A DNA stretch of 17,209 bases, from assembly GCF_052030685.1 (NCBI RefSeq), contig NZ_JBQAJM010000036.1, positions 1 to 17,209 on the forward strand. The letters run 5' to 3'. This document shows, piece after piece, positions 15,866-17,209 of the stretch; within the stretch, counting starts at the first letter, position 1; every line of letters begins with the position of its first letter. Below the pieces are notes generated by a model. It saw nothing but the letters and a program-made list of their open reading frames with translations. It was not told where the DNA came from and searched no databases. The stretch comes from Caedibacter sp052030685. GTDB lineage: Bacteria; Pseudomonadota; Gammaproteobacteria; Francisellales; Francisellaceae. A program made the position numbers and the translations under genes.

Positions 15866-16966
15866 ATGAGTTATTTAGCATTAGAGAATGTCATCAAATC
15901 TTATGGTAAGACGGAAGTTTTACACGATATTAATTTAGCGATTGAGTCCGGTGAGTTTATTGTGATTGTTGGTGAATCAGGTTGTGGTAAGTCAACTTTA
16001 CTAAGAATGGTTGCAGGACTTGAGAATACATCTTCAGGGAAAATCAGCTTGTGTGGTAATGATATTACACATAAAGAGCCAAAAGATCGTGATATTGCAA
16101 TGGTATTCCAAAACTATGCACTTTATCCACATATGAGTGTTTTTAATAATATTGCGTATGGTTTAAAAGTAAGAAAGGTAGCCAAAGCAGAAATTCACAA
16201 ACGCGTTGAAGAAATTGCCAAGCTTTTGAAGATTGATCATTTGCTTGATCGTAAGCCTGGTGCGTTATCAGGAGGGCAGCGCCAGCGTGTGGCAATGGGG
16301 CGCGCGATTATTCGTAATCCAAAGTTGTTTTTATTTGATGAGCCGTTATCTAACCTTGATGCCAAGCTCAGAGTTGAAATGCGGCTAGAGATTAAACGTC
16401 TACAGCAGCGACTTGGGATTACCAGTTTATATGTAACGCATGATCAAGTTGAAGCGATGACAATGGCAGATCGCATTGTGGTGTTAAATAAAGGCTATAT
16501 AGAGCAGTTTGCAACACCCAAAGAAATTTATCAAAAACCACAGAGCGCATTTGTCGCAGGCTTTATTGGCGCACCAGCAATGAATTTCCTAAATGCTACA
16601 GTCACTGAGCAAGGTATTATGTTAGATGATGGCGGTATATTGCCTATAACATTAAAAACACAACATGAGCTAGGTCGTGAAATTATTATAGGCATCCGTC
16701 CTGAGCATATTGTATTAAAAGAGGTAAATGACGATATTGACCTTAGTGTTATTGTCGATATGGTTGAACACCTCGGTGGTGAGACGCTTATTTATGGTTG
16801 TGTGCAAAATAGTGATGCAAAAATCACAGTTAGAATTGATGGTTACTGGCAAGGAAATATTGGTCAAGCTGTACACTTGCATGTTAAAAAAGAGCATCTT
16901 CATGCTTTCGATCGAAATACAACGAAACGTATTGCTTTGAATAGAGCAGTAGCCTTGGTTGAATAA
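15866..16966 (+). CDS. ugpC: Glycerol-3-phosphate ABC transporter ATP-binding protein UgpC
   Basis: Cytoplasmic ATPase that drives UgpAE. 366 residues. Walker A GESGCGKST (36-44), Q-loop FQNYALYPHM, signature LSGGQRQRVAMGRA (134 on), Walker B LFLFDEPLSNLD (154 on) and switch His192 (YVTHD). The C-terminal third (GFIGAPAMNFLNATV and IIGIRPEHIVL) is the MalK-type TOBE regulatory domain. It starts 34 bases after ugpE with a weak ribosome binding site (GTAGAG). MalK-type ATPases are hard to tell apart by sequence; the name rests on its place beside ugpBAE. No ugpQ phosphodiesterase follows. Confidence 0.9.
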   Translation: MSYLALENVIKSYGKTEVLHDINLAIESGEFIVIVGESGCGKSTLLRMVAGLENTSSGKISLCGNDITHKEPKDRDIAMVFQNYALYPHMSVFNNIAYGLKVRKVAKAEIHKRVEEIAKLLKIDHLLDRKPGALSGGQRQRVAMGRAIIRNPKLFLFDEPLSNLDAKLRVEMRLEIKRLQQRLGITSLYVTHDQVEAMTMADRIVVLNKGYIEQFATPKEIYQKPQSAFVAGFIGAPAMNFLNATVTEQGIMLDDGGILPITLKTQHELGREIIIGIRPEHIVLKEVNDDIDLSVIVDMVEHLGGETLIYGCVQNSDAKITVRIDGYWQGNIGQAVHLHVKKEHLHAFDRNTTKRIALNRAVALVE

Positions 16967-16975
16967 CCATCGCTT

Positions 16976-16993
16976 CAACTGGTTTTCAGGTTG
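16976..16993 (+). terminator. Weak candidate terminator after ugpC
   Basis: CAACTG (16976-16981) pairs with CAGGTTG (16987-16993), with one bulged G and a GTTTT loop, ten bases after the ugpC stop. It is followed only by CATTTC, not a real T tract. Some insulation is expected here because a strong promoter begins shortly downstream. Confidence 0.22.
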
Positions 16994-17006
16994 CATTTCA
17001 ATCAAA

Positions 17007-17090
17007 TTTCAGTAAAAAGGAGAAAAAGGATAAAAAGATGAAAAAAGGGGTTGCGGGGTGTGAATTGGTGTGTATAATGGCACCTCGTTC
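17007..17090 (+). promoter_or_regulatory. Strong stable-RNA (probably rRNA) promoter
   Basis: -35 TTGCGG (17051-17056), a 16-base spacer, a perfect -10 TATAAT (17073-17078) and a GC-rich discriminator (GGCACCTCG) form the layout typical of growth-rate-controlled, stringently regulated rRNA promoters. About 40 bases of A-rich DNA with phased A runs (17007-17046) stand upstream as an UP-element-like region. No coding frame or ribosome binding site follows in the next 120 bases, which fits a stable-RNA leader. The RNA gene itself is beyond the window. Confidence 0.6.
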
Positions 17091-17209
17091 TTGGCGAGAA
17101 TGTTCGCGAGAATGCCTTGGTAGCAAGGTTTAAGAGATGTTTAAAGAGATATAAAATGTAGATACTTAAATACTTTGAGCAAAAATTTTTGCGGGTTGTT
17201 AGTTCTTGT
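17091..17209 (+). other. Untranslated leader with short repeats and hairpins
   Basis: GCGAGAATG occurs at 17094-17102 and again at 17106-17114, a 12-base period. CCTTG-GTAG-CAAGG (17115-17128) is a perfect 5-bp hairpin followed by TTT. The rest is AT-rich with no start codon preceded by a ribosome binding site. It is probably the leader of an rRNA operon; I could not see a clear boxA antitermination site before the window ends. Confidence 0.4.

Noticed and set aside
1..17209. CRISPR arrays, phage genes, insertion sequences or toxin-antitoxin pairs
   Set aside because: No regularly spaced repeats, transposase motifs, terminal inverted repeats with target duplications, or small paired toxin-antitoxin frames were seen.

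Overview
The window is AT-rich DNA from a gammaproteobacterium. The best clue to its identity is the HemA N-terminus. It reads AIDYKKAS where most bacteria have a NHKTAP-type motif, and from memory this resembles Francisella HemA. Together with the hemA-prfA-prmC gene order and two secreted GH18 chitinases, it suggests a member of the Francisella/Fastidiosibacteraceae group. That is an inference from recalled family features, not a search result.

Layout. (1) 1-58 is the tail of an upstream gene. (2) 235-2403 (+) is a tight three-gene run: a membrane-anchored DsbC/DsbG-like thiol-disulfide protein, a small unknown three-helix membrane protein, and AnmK, which recycles anhydro-MurNAc from the cell wall. 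(3) 7154-2428 (-) is a tandem pair of exported multi-domain GH18 chitinases. The upstream one (7154-4926) is intact. The downstream one (4750-2428) is split by a single frame shift near 4135-4180, although its catalytic motif is intact. (4) 7681-9042 (+) is an FAD-dependent amine oxidase, followed by two related hairpin elements between convergent genes. (5) 12400-9228 (-) is hemA-prfA-prmC: the first enzyme of the tetrapyrrole pathway, release factor 1, and the methyltransferase that modifies release-factor GGQ motifs. The genes nearly touch or overlap. (6) 12716-16966 (+) is a ugpBAEC glycerol-3-phosphate-type ABC importer, preceded by a Pho-box-like pair of 11-bp repeats. (7) 17007-17209 carries what looks like a growth-regulated stable-RNA (probably rRNA) promoter and its leader. 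The RNA gene itself lies outside the window.

Most of the window is ordinary chromosomal housekeeping and nutrient acquisition. I found no CRISPR array, phage, IS element or defence system, and I see no convincing new multi-gene system. The points most worth checking are the frameshifted chitinase, the repeated beta-rich modules shared by both chitinases, the inverted repeat abutting the chitinase ribosome binding site, the putative Pho box, the uncharacterised membrane protein beside a DsbG-like protein and AnmK, and the twin TCGA-ended hairpins.
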